A stretch of 64,000 bases of DNA from Powellomyces hirtus (GCA_025526995.1 JAHLKG010000017.1:248001-312000), one strand, 5' to 3'; positions 46,403 through 58,497 are shown, counted from the stretch's first letter. The notes: generated from the sequence alone by a model not told the origin. Translations and numbers: made by a program.

Positions 46403-48823
46403 ATGTTTGGAGCAGGGTATGTATCTGGGTTTTTTCTGAGCAGTTCATGGCCATGAGCTAAAGTAGTGGTTACAGCGCCGCGAAACCGGGAGGATTTTCT
46501 TTCGGAGCACCCGCTGCGACACCGGGTGCACCGGCAGGAGGAGGATTTGGAACTCAGCCACCAGCTGCTGGAGGAGGTCTTTTTGGGGGGACGGCAACAT
46601 CAGCGCCGGCTGCTGGAGGTGGCTTATTTGGAGGAGCGGCAGCACCCACAGCAACGCCGTCCTTTGGAGGGTTCGGTGGCGCGGGAGCAACATCGGCCGC
46701 GCCAGCAGCTGGCGGTGGACTATTTGGTGGTGCACAACCCGCGCCTGCTGGAGGTCTGTTTGGTGGAGCCAGTAAACCGGCAGCTACGCCGTCGTTGTTC
46801 GGGCAGCCAGCCGCTTCCGCTGGTGGCCAGCCGTCACTTTTTGGCGCATCCGCACCTGGCGCAACATCCACTGCGCCTTCGTTATTTGGAGCATCAGCCA
46901 CGTCTGCACCAGGTGCCGCACCCTCGTTGTTCGGAGGCCCAGCTGCATCTGCACCGTCGTTGTTTGGGGGAGCACCAGCATCGTCTGCACCAGGCGGCTC
47001 TCTTTTTGGGACTGCAGCAGCCGCTTCCGGGGCCGGAGCATCTCTCTTTGCTAGTGCTGCACCGGCAGCGTCCAGTGCTGCTCCGTCTTTGTTTGGAACT
47101 GCTGCCAAACCGGCAGCGCCAGGCATGCCAGCAGCCGGTTTTGGGGGCGCGTCACAAGCGCAAGGCAATCAACAACCGGCGTAGGTTTCCAGGTCTGTGA
47201 AAGAGCCGGGGATTTTACATAGACTAACCATGTCCACCTTGTGTTACCAAAAGTGCTCAGGGCCCCGTCACGCTGCGTACGAAATACTCAGAGATACCCG
47301 CTGACACACGAAAACACGTCGATGACATCGAGTACGTATCTCGCTGCCTCGGACCTTTTGGTCATAGGATCATTCTAACTTTAAAGTCCCAGAACGTTTA
47401 TACAACAGCAAATCCGAACTGCCGAATCGATTGCCGGCAACACCACAGCGGACTCGATATACGAAATCACGGGAGAAGTCAAGCAGTTGTCGCACGTGAG
47501 TTTAGCCCTGTTGGATGGTGAGAGATGGGAACTTCTGCGACTGACACTGATTTCGACTGTGTTGATAGAAACTTGCCGGACTGAACAACATGCTGGCGCG
47601 GGATAAATACCTGATTGATCTGCTGAGACAGCAAGTCGGCCAAGAGCTTCGCAACAGCGATCTGGTGTCGAGGTTCATCGAGCGATACCGGAGTGGATCC
47701 CACCATACCTCTGCGCCGCCAAAGCATGATGCCTACATGAGCTACTTTGTCAAGTATGCCGACAACGTAGAACAGCGAATGCAGCAATATCGGCAAACAA
47801 TTGAGGAATTAGAAGCAAGCATCAAAAGTCTCTCCGAAGAAAGACAGTATTCGCCTATGGGTATGTGGACTGTCGAATCTTGGAACTTCGATAGGAAGTC
47901 ATCTCGCTGAGTTTGCTCCCACAGTTCTCGTGGAGATTATGCGCGACCAGGACGACAGCTTGCTTGCAGTGGCTGGGAAAATCGCAAATGTGCACGATGC
48001 AGTCGCCAAGCTAAAGTCACAGTACGCGGATTTCCGACAGCGATATTTTGGGGTGGACGACAAAGATCGGTTCCGACGAGAAGGCCGAAACGGAAGAAGT
48101 AAGCAAATGCAATACCTGGTCATGGTGGAGAATGGCTTTTTGACTTGCGGTATCTCAGGCAAAGAAAGAACCCCTCTCGAGCTGATTGCCTCCACAACCC
48201 TACGACCTTCATCGACTCAGCCTGCTCAAGGGGGGATGGGAGGTCTTGGCCAGCAAGCCCCAGCTGGTGGCCTGGGTGGTTCCTTGTTTGGAGGTTACCA
48301 AGCGTTTGGTCAATCCGCTCAACCGGCAGCAGGAGGGTCTTTGTTCGGACAATCCGCTCAACCCGCCGCCACAGGGTCATTATTTGGACAATCCAATCAC
48401 CCCGCTGCAGGAGGGTCCTTGTTTGGGCAGCCTGCTCAGCCGGCTGCAGGGGCGTCATTATTTGGACAAACAGCTCAGCCAGGTAAACGAGCGGCCATGT
48501 TCTGAGAAGTTGCCAAAAGGTGTTGATAGGCCGTTGTTCGTGCAGCAGGCGCATCTCTGTTCGGACAACAGTCCCAACCAGGTAAGGGCGCCATATCTCT
48601 ACCATCAGCCCGGAACAGATGAATTGACATATCGTCCTTGGTACGCAGCAGCCCCGGCAGCGTCATTATTCGGACAGCCGAGTCAACCACGTAAGAACAA
48701 CCATGCCTCAAAGATGTCATTGGGGATGAGACTGATCATACCGTAACTCCTACAGCCACCTCACTGTTTGAAAACCCGATTGCCACTCCGAAGAAGAAAG
48801 CGCTTTCCATCTTGACGAAATGA
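46403..48823 (+). CDS. NUP58: FG nucleoporin Nup58/p45 (yeast Nup49) homologue
   Basis: Ten exons (46403-46416, 46476-47180, 47254-47331, 47387-47495, 47569-47860, 47925-48098, 48159-48482, 48546-48581, 48649-48690, 48756-48823) encode 613 residues. The first 240 are Gly/Ala/Pro-rich FG repeats (GGLFGG, PSLFGA). The structured core reads YSEIPADTRKHVDDI, RTFIQQQIRTAESIAG, then long coiled-coil helices (LVEIMRDQDDSLLAVAGKIA), as in the Nup62-Nup58-Nup54 channel complex. A second FG block follows (GSLFGQSAQPAA...) before the end KKKALSILTK. FG repeats on both sides of the coiled coil are typical of metazoan p58/p45 more than of yeast Nup49. It forms the permeability barrier of the nuclear pore. 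Exon 1 is only 14 nt (MFGAG). Confidence 0.9.
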
Positions 48824-49191
48824 CCAAATAGCGCTGTATACACTTGGCATCAATCCAAAGCTCAAATCTGTACATAGAAGCCCCAAATATTATTTACAAA
48901 CTCCTTCCAAGAAACTCCTCAAGTGCTATCATGGTCCGCGGACACCGTCCATAGAAGAAAGTGCCAACAGCTTCGCTTATTTCAATCGTCAGCGCCGTCT
49001 CCAGAAATTGGGTTCGCCCATTCTCATATATCAGTCTCTAGCACAACCACCAGGAGACAACCACCCCTTCGGAATGGACGGAAAGAAAAGGTTCGAGTGG
49101 AAATCATCGATTTTATTGATCCCAAGAGAAATCTACTAAATAACAGAGAGAAAACAGAAAGTCACAACAGACTTTGAAGTTGTGCTCCCGC
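48824..49191. other. Convergent 3' flanks
   Basis: Ends of NUP58 (+) and eL30 (-). Nothing else is seen. Confidence 0.5.
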
Positions 49192-49838
49192 TTAAGCAGA
49201 CTCGGGCTTGGCGATGATGTCGGAGTCACCGGCGTCAATGATGGACAGGACACCGACACGGAAGTATTTACCGCAGGCGGTACCGAGGTCAATGTTGTCT
49301 ATAAGATGAGGGGTAGAACTGTGGGTCAGCAAATGTGGTCCCGAGTGTTCTCATGATTCAATGGGTGCCGGGCCACAAGCCCCCATCTCAAATGAGGTAT
49401 AAAAAACAAGAAATGCACAAATGTGGCAAACTCACTTCCGGTGTAGTGGTGGACACCAGTCTTGGACAACATGGCGTAGTACTCGAGCTCAGACTTGCGG
49501 AGGGGAGGGCAGTTTCCGGCAACAATGATCAACTTGCTCTTGCCCTGACGCAGAGTCTTGAGAGTCGACTTGTAACCGAGGGTGTACTTGCCACTCTTCA
49601 TCACGAGGGCGAGCCTCGAGTTGATGGACTCTGCATAAACGAAACAGTGGAGTTCTCAATGAGATGCTAATTCTTCTGAGTGGGATTTATTTCGTTCGTC
49701 TTCGGGGGTTTTCGCCTTTCTTGCTCGACATTTCTTTCTCCGCGACTATCAATTCCATCCATCCATCCATCCTTCCTTCCGCTCTCCGAATCGAAACGTA
49801 CCAATGGATTTCTTGGACTTCTTCTGAGTAGGTGCCAT
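49192..49838 (-). CDS. RPL30: 60S ribosomal protein eL30
   Basis: Three exons (49838-49802, 49630-49436, 49298-49192) encode 112 residues, the standard eL30 length. The sequence follows the family throughout: [54 protein letters not shown], then [15 protein letters not shown] and [10 protein letters not shown]. It sits on the large subunit near the subunit interface and binds a kink-turn RNA. Yeast L30 represses splicing of its own transcript by such a fold; I did not identify the motif here. Codons are strongly biased. Confidence 0.97.
49755..49780 (+). repeat. CCAT/CCTT microsatellite in eL30 intron 1
   Basis: Four to five CCAT units followed by CCTT units, entirely inside the first intron of the eL30 gene. 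Confidence 0.85.
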
Positions 49839-50284
49839 TTCGTTCGAGATTGATGGATTGACCGCTCCGAGGTGTTGACTTCGAAATGGGTTCGGTGATT
49901 TCACTCCAAGCAATCCGTCGACGAGCGACTCGACATGCCCAAGGAGCATCGGGCAGCCGAGCCGGGAAATCGGTTGGTCACGTGAGATGTCAGTCTAGAA
50001 TCCGACAAAGTGGTAAAGGGCAGTTTTGACGGCATGCATTTGACGTTGTCGAGTATGGTGGCCGGGATCTCCTCTGCGAAAGTACCAGCGTGCGGTATTC
50101 ATTCGCAGGTTGGAAAGGCGACAAGTTGGACCTTTGCAATCCTTGATGGCCTCTCAACCTTAAACAGCCGTGATTATGAACTTATTATGTGTACAATTAA
50201 ACTGACTCGCTGTCCATCAGCAAACTTCTCCCGGGTCCGAACTCTACCTGCTTGCTTCTATCTGAATCTAAATACAGCGACCTC
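49839..50284. other. eL30 promoter and 3' flank of the Prm10-like gene
   Basis: No coding exon is seen. Confidence 0.45.
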
Positions 50285-52997
50285 TCAGAAGTGGAGATTC
50301 TCTAGAATAGGTCCTCGTTTTCCTCTTTTACTGCCTCCCAACATGCGCATTGAAGGCAAAGGGGCAACTACGCCAGCCATAAACATACCCACACCCAAGC
50401 TCAGTCCGACGACCAGAACTCCCGTGCTCAGACCTAGTCCATCAACCACATCATCGCCTTCCATGATTTTCATGATGCCCCGCACCGCGAGTCCACCGGG
50501 GAATAGCATACCGAGTCCACCGAGATCGTTAACAATGGCAGGGGACCCACTCCATCTGGCGTGGATATTGCTGGAAACTCCCACTGCAAACGACCCGATC
50601 GCGGACGCCAGGTTCTCTGAGAACGTTCCGGATGCCCAGGTGTACGTTGCGTAACCAATTGCGCTTACGACGGTCATCCCGGGAATTTGCACAGGATGCG
50701 CACTGATACTCATGCTTAGCGCCAAGCTAGTCGGTAGGAACAGCGCAAGTTTGAAGTAAAGTGACAGCTCGTTTGGACACACCTCCGTGGAGGTTTCAGG
50801 AATCTTTGAGATGTGGAAGATTCCAGCTGAGATGTTGGCTCCGAGATCGAGTCCATATCCTATAAGACCAGTCATTGTGATGCCGTATGCCAGTCGAGCA
50901 GTTCCGCTGATCATATGTCGGGTTGCCAGTTCAACCAGTGCCAGGGTAATCTAAATTCCAATATTTGAGTGCGACATGTCAAGATAACAACCAGCGCGAC
51001 TGAACTCACGGTTACTCCTTGCAACAAAAACATGGAAGACGATAGAATGGTAGGCGAATAGCAGAGTGGTAATCCGAGATGAATCAGCGTTCGGACTGTG
51101 AATGAGACTAGGACGGCTCCAATGAACTGTTTTGGGCATGCAAATGATTGGTTCAGTCAGAAGCCACGGTGTTGCGAAACGGGAAGGCGCCGGGAAGAGC
51201 TACCTCATAAACCTTGTCCAATGTTCGTTGTCCCTCGCACAATCCTCCCATCATACCGATAATCGCACCCAAAATAGTGGCAACCAACACATCCCACCAG
51301 CCGCCTCCAAAGAACAGGCCAGCACCGCCACCAGACGCGAATCCAGCTAGGATGTATTGGAACCACTAAGCGTGGTAAAATAAAATTAGCCATCGCAAGG
51401 AAGGTCTTGAGCTGCTGACAATTGCCTTACATCTGGATAGTAGTCAGGGAGAGACACGATCTGCTTCAAACGTCTGGTTGCATCTTCGACGGCAATGAGC
51501 TCGAAAGCGTCTTGCATCGATGTGATTGATGGCGCTGGCGGCAGCTTGACTTTCGACGGCGCGTTATCGTCAGGAACGAAAGGAGCTTCAGGCTCTTTGA
51601 TCGGTTCCTTTTCTTTCGAGCGGCGTTTGGGTAACAAGGGCTTAGAAGAGCTGCTCTCAGTGTCGCTATCTGAATCACTGGAACGATCGTCTTTCCTGCA
51701 TGACTTTTTGTCTTTGTCACTCTTGCTCTTGAATCCGCCCTCGAAAAAACCTGTAAGAATTTCGTAGGTCAAAACGTACGATACACGAGATCCTGTCGCA
51801 CATGCGTCTCACCTTGCCCGTAGCTAGCAAGGTCCAAAATCCATTGCTTCAGGTCGGATTCACTATCACTATCAGATTCGTCATCGGATGTTTTCTCATC
51901 ACTCGACGTGGACAGCGCGTTGCGGACATCATCCGGATGAGAGCCTCTTTTCCTCGTCAACGCTTGCTTGATTCGACTGAATCTTCCACCGTCCTGATTC
52001 CCAGAAGACCCCCTCTTCTTCCCCGTAAATGTAGTATCGGTAAAGGAACTGACGGACCCCATTGTAGCGGCTCGGAGCAGTCCTGGCCGACGGAAGCGCG
52101 TTTCGCTGCGCAAGTCTTCCAAGTCCGCATCAGAAAAGTGCGCCCGCTTTTGCAAGCCTCCCGGCGGAGCTTGGCCGTACGATGCAACACGCCGCGCGAG
52201 CTCATCCACTAACTGAAGTTTGTACATATCCTGTCCAGAGGTTGCCTGGAAAAATAGTGGATGAGCAGCTACAAGGATCAATGTGTTAGAACACTAGTGC
52301 AAAAAAATGCCAATCGAAGGAACAACTCACCAGGTTCATCTCTGTGACGGAAGGCAACCAGCATATATGTTGGGAAGCAAGAGAACTCTGCTTGATGTCC
52401 CAGTCCTTTCGCAACCTATGGAACGTCAAGGCAAATTGGTAAGCGGAAGCGCTCGCGTTGATTCATTCCGCAAAAGCTTTGCCGAAGTTTTACCCGCAAG
52501 GTAGAAGGGCAACCACTCAAATCCGTCAGTCTCCTCAAGCAGTTTCTGCGCTAGGTAAACGGTCTGCACATCTTCGCTCCGCGTGACTGTGCTTTACTTT
52601 GCTCAAGTGGCAAGTCCTGTCCCGCCTCACATCCCGTCTGCTTCGTCTCTCTCGTCTTTGCTTTACTTACTTGTTGCATGTGGTACCAGAGGGAGTGCGA
52701 GGGCGTGCCATAGGCATACAAGGCGGAAGCCAAGTGTATGAGAAACTGCTCCGTGGGTCCCATGTCGCTTTCAACTCGGAGCTGCCTTCCCTGCCTGATG
52801 GCATTTCTGCGAGCAAGGTCCCTCTGGAGAGCTAGTTTTCCCTTGGATATCGACCTGGTGCTCTCATTCTTGTCACTTGCCACCTCAGGTTCTGGGTGTG
52901 CCGAGAGGAACTTGTCGAGGAGGGTGTAAAGTCTCTCTGCTGGCTCCGGCGCCGAGTGCTTCTTCGCTTTTTCTCGTTCCATGGACGCATTCGTCAT
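50285..52997 (-). CDS. Prm10/ThrE-like multispanning membrane protein
   Basis: Multi-exon gene with the first exon from ATG at 52997 (the frame is open to another ATG at 53090) and the stop at 50285. The N-terminal ThrE-like domain shows GPTEQFLIHLASALYAYGTP, LWYHMQQ-VAKGLGHQAEF and FPTYMLVAFRH. A long Ser/Asp-rich insertion follows (SSDSDSDTESSSS, SDDESDSDSESD), then SITSMQDAFELIAVEDATRR. The rest is about ten hydrophobic helices (ILAGFASGGGAGLFFGGG, ATILGAIIGMMGGL, FPGGLAVRGIMKIM). This is the DUF1212 architecture of yeast Prm10 and bacterial threonine/serine exporters. The substrate in fungi is not established. Acidic serine clusters are likely kinase targets. Confidence 0.88.
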
Positions 52998-53371
52998 ACT
53001 TTGGGAGCTTCTGGGACAGGCAGAGATAACGAAACTTTGTCGCGAATAACAATCGTCAAAACACGCGCCGGTGGCACAGTTGCGTGACACACAAAGATGT
53101 CAGTGTCAGTGCGACTGACCAACGACGAATTCGTCGTCCACATTTTCATGTGTACAGTATGGCCCTGGCCAGTCAGATCCGCAAACTGCAGAAACATCTC
53201 AGGATGCGCATAGAGAAGGGGCGGCGAGTGACCCACGGTCTCATGTGACAAAGCATCAGAACATATCATGTTGTAGGCTTTGCCCCAAGCTGGATAATGC
53301 GGTAGTTTGACGTGTAACTGTTGAAACTCATAAGAATATAGCTCCTGTGATGTACCTTCAGGTCTGATCAC
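52994..53371 (-). CDS. Unidentified coding exon overlapping the next start codon
   Basis: Open frame of 125 residues (MIRPEGTSQELYSYEFQQL...), with globular-looking segments such as LPHYPAWGKAYNMICSDALS and TNSSLVSRTDTDIFVCHA. Its TGA stop overlaps the ATG of the Prm10-like frame as ATGA. An AG acceptor just inside the frame (gtgatcag near 53365) suggests this is the last exon of a longer minus-strand gene. No family is recognised. Confidence 0.45.
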   Translation of the reverse strand: MIRPEGTSQELYSYEFQQLHVKLPHYPAWGKAYNMICSDALSHETVGHSPPLLYAHPEMFLQFADLTGQGHTVHMKMWTTNSSLVSRTDTDIFVCHATVPPARVLTIVIRDKVSLSLPVPEAPKV

Positions 53372-53566
53372 ATGCCCACGCGCTGATATCTTCTGGGTAG
53401 TATCGCTTGCGCATAAGCTTGACCATTTAACTCGTAATTCAGTTTTGTCAGCAACTCTAGGACTGTGTTGGTGATGTACTAAACAGGTGGCTTGTCTGCT
53501 TCAATGATATGCACGATCTGTGCGGCTCACTGCTCCGGCGTCTGTCCAGAATGTGCGATCTCCGGA

Positions 53567-54447
53567 TCAGCACGGCGTTTCATGACCGCTGCTGAGTACG
53601 AGCCGTTTAATAGTCTTATAAGGATCAAGGACAGCCTGGGCGGCCATGGCTTTCAGGGCAGAGTCGGGTAAGTAGTGAGGTGATTGCGCATGGCACTGGC
53701 GAGTGCAATGTTGAATTCCACGGTGTTCCCTTGAGCGATTCCGCGAGTTAGTCCGTCGCTGCTCCGCGGCAGAAGATACTTTGCTGAAGTTCTGATCGAC
53801 AATTGTGTTGATAATGCGTCCGTAGTTCTTTCCACACATGTGGGGGGTCAAGAGCTTACACATTTGGAATATGTATAACGAGTCTATCAGGACTTTAGCG
53901 AGGAAACACTATTTGGAACGCAAGATCCTCACCGATATACTTCCGGAAAAGCTTACATCGAATAACTTCGGAGGCGGAAGAAATGGTTTACACGAATCCG
54001 GCTCCTGCATTCCTTTCCTGCGCTTTGCTGCCAGGATAATCAGCGACAAAGTCTGACTCAACCACATCAAGTCGGCCCGCAATCCCTATGATCTTGAAGA
54101 CCGCGGCCATAGAGATCTTCGGGCTCGTCACGTCGATCTCCTGGGCCTGAACAGCGTCAGGATCAATACCCTTGCGACAGAGCCTCCTAACGGAAATCGC
54201 CAGATTTGGTGAGCGATCGAAGAGTGTCGTACACTTTGTATTTTGACGGTATTTGCGCAAGGGCAAGAGCAAATATGCTCTTAAGCCTCTGCTGGTCACG
54301 CCACTCACAAGCACAATCTGGCAGGTGCGAAGAGAGTTTGTAGACATAAAAGACAATTGATTGAAATGATGGCTGCAGTGGTTTGATGTCAGCACAAGAG
54401 AAGCAATCTGCATGAAGTTTCCCCGTGGTAGGAAGAGAGGGGGGCAC
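53567..54447 (-). other. Unresolved coding zone, probable exons
   Basis: Several open pieces on the minus strand look like protein but do not join cleanly. They include QRLKSIFALALAQIPSKYKV near 54290, IDVTSPKISMAAVFKIIGI near 54120, and RGIAQGNTVEFNIALASAM near 53710. The second can follow the first through a gtgtac/gttag intron in phase 2. The zone may be one multi-exon gene, perhaps linked to the exon at 52994-53371, or a decaying gene. I cannot assign a function. Confidence 0.35.
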
Positions 54448-55097
54448 GCCGAAGTGACGCTGAGAATTGAGAGAGCGGAGTTGCGGGCGGCTCAGACGTC
54501 TAGACTCTAGCGCTACAACGACGTTGCAAATTTGTCACCGCATCGAATTTTCGGAAACGCGCCGCCAAAGGCATATCGATATCGGAATATTCCACGAAAG
54601 AGTTTGGAATCTTTTGATACCACAGCACTGATGAGCAGCGACCATGATCGCATCATTGCCCACTTACACGGTCACAGTACCCGTCACGCCAATGGGATAC
54701 TATCGTGTCAGTTAAGCCGTGCGAGATAAGGCAAACGGCTTGAGTGGAGTAGCCTTTGAAAAATGAAGGCCTATATAGAGATGCCTGTTTCCGCCCGCTT
54801 TCGAGAAGAGCTGGTCATGCTAGCACAAGCGTCATGAAACAGGTGGCATAATCAACAATGACAGGTATTCTCTATTCACTCATTCTAGTATCGAATATTC
54901 TCTTCGTTCATTTCTGCGTCTATCTCAGGTCTATCTAGCTTTTCTTTTTGGAGGTTAATAGGGCATGGCTTTTTCATCTTAATCTGGCTTCTTCTGGCTT
55001 TTTCTATTCTAATACGAGTCTACTTAAACCAATAGGTATCACAAAGGTCCCAACATCAAAGGTTCACATCGCGGTATCAAGGACCCACATCGCGGTT
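54448..55097. other. Intergenic, AT-rich
   Basis: TTTCT-rich on the + strand near 54930-55010. No gene or RNA is recognised. Confidence 0.45.
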
Positions 55098-56268
55098 TTA
55101 AATCGAGTACTGTTTCAAGAAGGTGACGGCTTTGGTAAAGTACGGGGCGCGGATGGAATCGGCCTCGTTCCAAAGTTCGTGGCGAGCAGTGGGGTGTGAC
55201 ACGAAAGAGCATTTGGGGGCGGGCTTGAGCAACGGAACGCCCAGGACGGAAATGCCTTTGCAGAAGACGTTCTGTCCTTGAGGGGTGACGAAAGTGTCCT
55301 GGCCGGCCTGGTGAAGTTGAATGGGAGTGGTTGCAAGGCTCGCCTTCGCGACAATGGTTTGAACGGCGTTCAAGGTTTGGCTCAACCATCGGGCGCCCGG
55401 TCCAGCCATCTGTATCTCCGGGAATTGGATCCGGGGCTGGATAGTTGCCGAATAACGGGCGTAAGAAGTAGTAGTAGTTTGCTCCTCATACTTGGCGGCG
55501 ACATCGGTGAGAGACTCAGGAGTAGGGCTCTGACCGGGGGGCAGTGCGCATGGACCACCGAGGATCAAGACGATATCGGCAATTGGAAGGGCAAGAACTT
55601 CAGGATAAGGATCACTGTTGATTCCCATCATGGGCGCTGACAGAACTGCCGATGAGAAAGTCGAGGGGAACTGTTCCATGTGAGATGCGGCAATACCGCC
55701 TCCCATAGAGTGGGCCCAGAGGAGGAGGTTGTGGCCAGACAGAGGTCCCTTCTTGGTTGCGGTGAGCACAGTCTGCATGTCGGAAACATAGTTGTTGAAG
55801 AACTCGACATCAACCGTGGCGGGGTTGATGCAGCCGAGACGAGAGGCGAAACCTTGACCGCGGTGGTCCCAAGTGAGAACATTGAAGCCCTAGAAATTTG
55901 CTGGGTGTGAGATAGGGCATAAATGGGCAAATTCACTAAGCCTGCTAACTTACGTTCTGATTGAAGTCATAGATCAGCTCGCGGTATTTGGCGAAGGTCT
56001 CAGTGAATCCGTTCACGACGACAACCGTGTTTTTTGATTCACCCTTGATGGATTTGAAGTATCTCCATGGGATGGTGACGGCACCACCGTCATCACGTTT
56101 CACTCCGGATACAGTTCCGTTGACTGAGGAGATGAAATTATTGTACATGGGACCTTTCCAGAGAGCGGGGAGGGTGGCCTCGGTAGTGTAGAGCACACCC
56201 GGAATGGTAGCAGCGTTCACGGCCATGGCGGACAGGGCAAGAGCGGCCGACAATTTGAACATATGCAT
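55098..56268 (-). CDS. Secreted alpha/beta hydrolase (lysophospholipase-like)
   Basis: Two exons (56268-55954 and 55889-55098) encode 368 residues. A signal peptide (MHMFKLSAALALSAMAVNAA) precedes an alpha/beta-hydrolase fold: VVVVNGFTETFAKYRELIYD, NVLTWDHRGQGFASR (oxyanion side), the nucleophile elbow WAHSMGGGIAA with Ser, and a late acid and His region (HQAGQDTFVTPQGQ, HPTARHELWNE). The order Ser-Asp-His and the HRGQG motif match monoglyceride-lipase and lysophospholipase-type enzymes of the serine aminopeptidase S33 group. It should hydrolyse lipid esters outside the cell. A second ATG (56262) is two codons in. Confidence 0.87.
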
Positions 56269-56938
56269 GTTGGTAAACCTTGATGGATAGCTTGGTAGAC
56301 TTGAGAGAACGGTCTTAAGCGATGTCGGTTGCTGAGGAAGGGGGTCGAAGAACCCCGGAGGTCCTTTTATACACATCTAAAAGTCGGGGGCCTGTCCATC
56401 GTGTCTCTTTCTCACCTAGGATGGCGCTTACACCGTCTATTCTGCAGCACTTTTCCTATTTTGAGCTGTCCCACTATGTATTTCGCCGGAGTATTTTCGA
56501 ATGAAACAATTTACGTTTCCGACCGACTTTTGTACCGGTCAATAGAAAAGCACGCAGGAGGCACCACTTGTTTGGGTGGTACAGCACTTCTTCGTTTATT
56601 TTTGGCTCAGGCCGTCTATTCAACCGAAATCACAATGCTATTTTGGGCTCGGTCGTTTATCTCGCCGAATATTTTGGGCTCGGTCGTTTATTCGCTGAAT
56701 TTCTACCTCGAACATTCTTATTCTGCTTCTGGCATCTATTTGGTTACGGCACCTTTCCTATCTTTGGCGCTCGTCAGGTATTTCCACCTGTTACATAAGC
56801 AAACGTATCTATTTTTGGCGTGAGCTGCCAAAGTAAGTGCAAGGTAGTGATCGATCATAACCTTCAAGATACGATAAGATCTTCAGATATCTGTCTTGAT
56901 TCATGTCTTCTATATACAGTTATCTCACAGGAGATGCT
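56269..56938. other. Hydrolase promoter and 3' flank of the dioxygenase gene
   Basis: Holds a short degenerate direct repeat (listed separately). No gene is seen. Confidence 0.45.
56597..56700 (+). repeat. Three degenerate ~30-bp direct repeats
   Basis: Two adjacent copies start with ttttgggctcggtcgtttat at about 56641 and 56671. A weaker upstream copy (tttttggctcaggccgtcta) lies near 56598. Confidence 0.7.
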
Positions 56939-58497
56939 TTACAATGACCATCGGTAGCCAGAACCTGCACCATCAACGTCCCTCAGCCACAATGGCGGGG
57001 CTTGGTACAACGCTCCTCCGGCCTCAAGCTGGCTTTTCGATTCAGGGTCACGGTATGGCCGTTCCCCAAGCACAAGAACCCGTTGTGCTTGGCGATTGTG
57101 CGGATAATAGTCCCAAAGAGCGAGATGCTGGGTGGCACGGTTGTCCCAGATCGCAACGGAATTCTTCTCCCATCGGAAGCGCACTTTCACGTCTAAATCA
57201 CATGATGGTCAGTCAGTATGGTCAGAATGCAGGCAAGAGACTGGTGATTTTGACAAGAGAGAACTCACCATCGCTAGTTGCGATATGATCAGTAAGAAAG
57301 TTGAGTAACATGTCTATCAAACATCTGCAATGAACAATGGATCCTGGTTACGCTCGCAAATGGACCTCAAATGCTTGCCTGACTCTGCCTTTGTGAACCC
57401 TTTAATGTGCTTGGTAAATGCCTTATTCACGTAGAGAATCTTCCATCCCGTGATCGGATGAGTTCGCACTGGACCCAGATCCTTTCAGCGCAATTGCGTA
57501 GAACTCCCTAAGGGTGAATGTCCTTAGACTCACCAACTGGATGTTCGATGGAGAACGCTACCGTGTCACGGCGGAGAAACGTTTGACCAGTGGGATCTTC
57601 TCTTGCCGACAAGAACTGCTGTGAAACGGGAAACGACGTGGTTTACTACAACTGGACATTCTGGATGCATAGATTCTGCGCAGGATCTGCCTCACGTACA
57701 TCTGCATTGTGCAGAGCAGTCAAACTTTCAATGACTTCTCGTAAAGCGGGCGACAATTTGTCGTATGCTGCATATGTCGAAGCCCAGATCGTGTCACCAC
57801 CATATGGAGGCACTTCAACAACCTTCAAAATCGCGCAGGATGATGGAACCTTTTCGAAGGAAATATCAGTGTGCCATCCTTCTCCTGCGTGAATCTTCGA
57901 TCTGAAATTGAGAGTTGATAGAGTTGAGAGAGTGTGTTGACTGTTCTGCTCAATTGCGCAAGGCATACGCTTTAGTAGTGTGAAAAAGCTGGGCGTCTTC
58001 TCTGGGGTCGCTTTTGCGCCCGATTGGATGCACATGAAGCGGACCTGGAAAGCAGACTCAAATCAAATTGCTGGGAGCCACAAGCGGCATTGCGGCAATT
58101 TCAACCCTACCCCAGCTCCTGCCTAGTTCCTGCTGCTGTTCTAGCGTAATGTCCTGATCACGGAAGAAAACCACCCCTCTTTCGCTGACGAACAGTGCGA
58201 GGTCTTCTTTTTGCTGCTCCGAGAGCTGTGACAATTGAAGACCGTGCAGTTCGGTGCCGATGATGGGGGACAAGTCAATCCTTTTGGTAACAGCTTCGAG
58301 GAGAGACCTCTTGTCCGGATCCGCCTTTTGGCCTGCGAGCAAATTCATCTGGAGGGAAACAAACCATCCTATGATTATGCACTGTCCAATCCTTACTTCG
58401 CAGCCTTTCGAGGTACCTTGGTTGAATCAAACATATCGTCCTCTTTTACTGATCTCCGAGGAAACGAATTTAATTCGACAGGAGGATCATTGGTCAT
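56939..58497 (-). CDS. TauD/TfdA-type Fe(II)/2-oxoglutarate dioxygenase
   Basis: Eight exons (58497-58417, 58348-58111, 58044-57969, 57901-57700, 57615-57534, 57468-57379, 57313-57269, 57192-56939) encode 355 residues. Seen: ERGVVFFRDQDIT, LGRSWGPLHVHP, the iron ligands of GWHTDISF (HxD), then HPVVRTHPITGWKILYVN, KNSVAIWDNRATQHLALWDY (distal His) and RQAQRV (2-oxoglutarate Arg). Fungal members release sulfite from taurine or other sulfonates, or act on related acids; the exact substrate is unknown. Intron 6 begins GC rather than GT. The product is probably cytosolic, as no targeting signal is seen. Confidence 0.9.

Noticed and set aside
52982..53000. Programmed -1 frameshift joining the unknown ORF to the Prm10-like frame
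   Set aside because: CCCAAAG is present but is not in the slippery phase for a -1 shift, and no downstream pseudoknot is evident.
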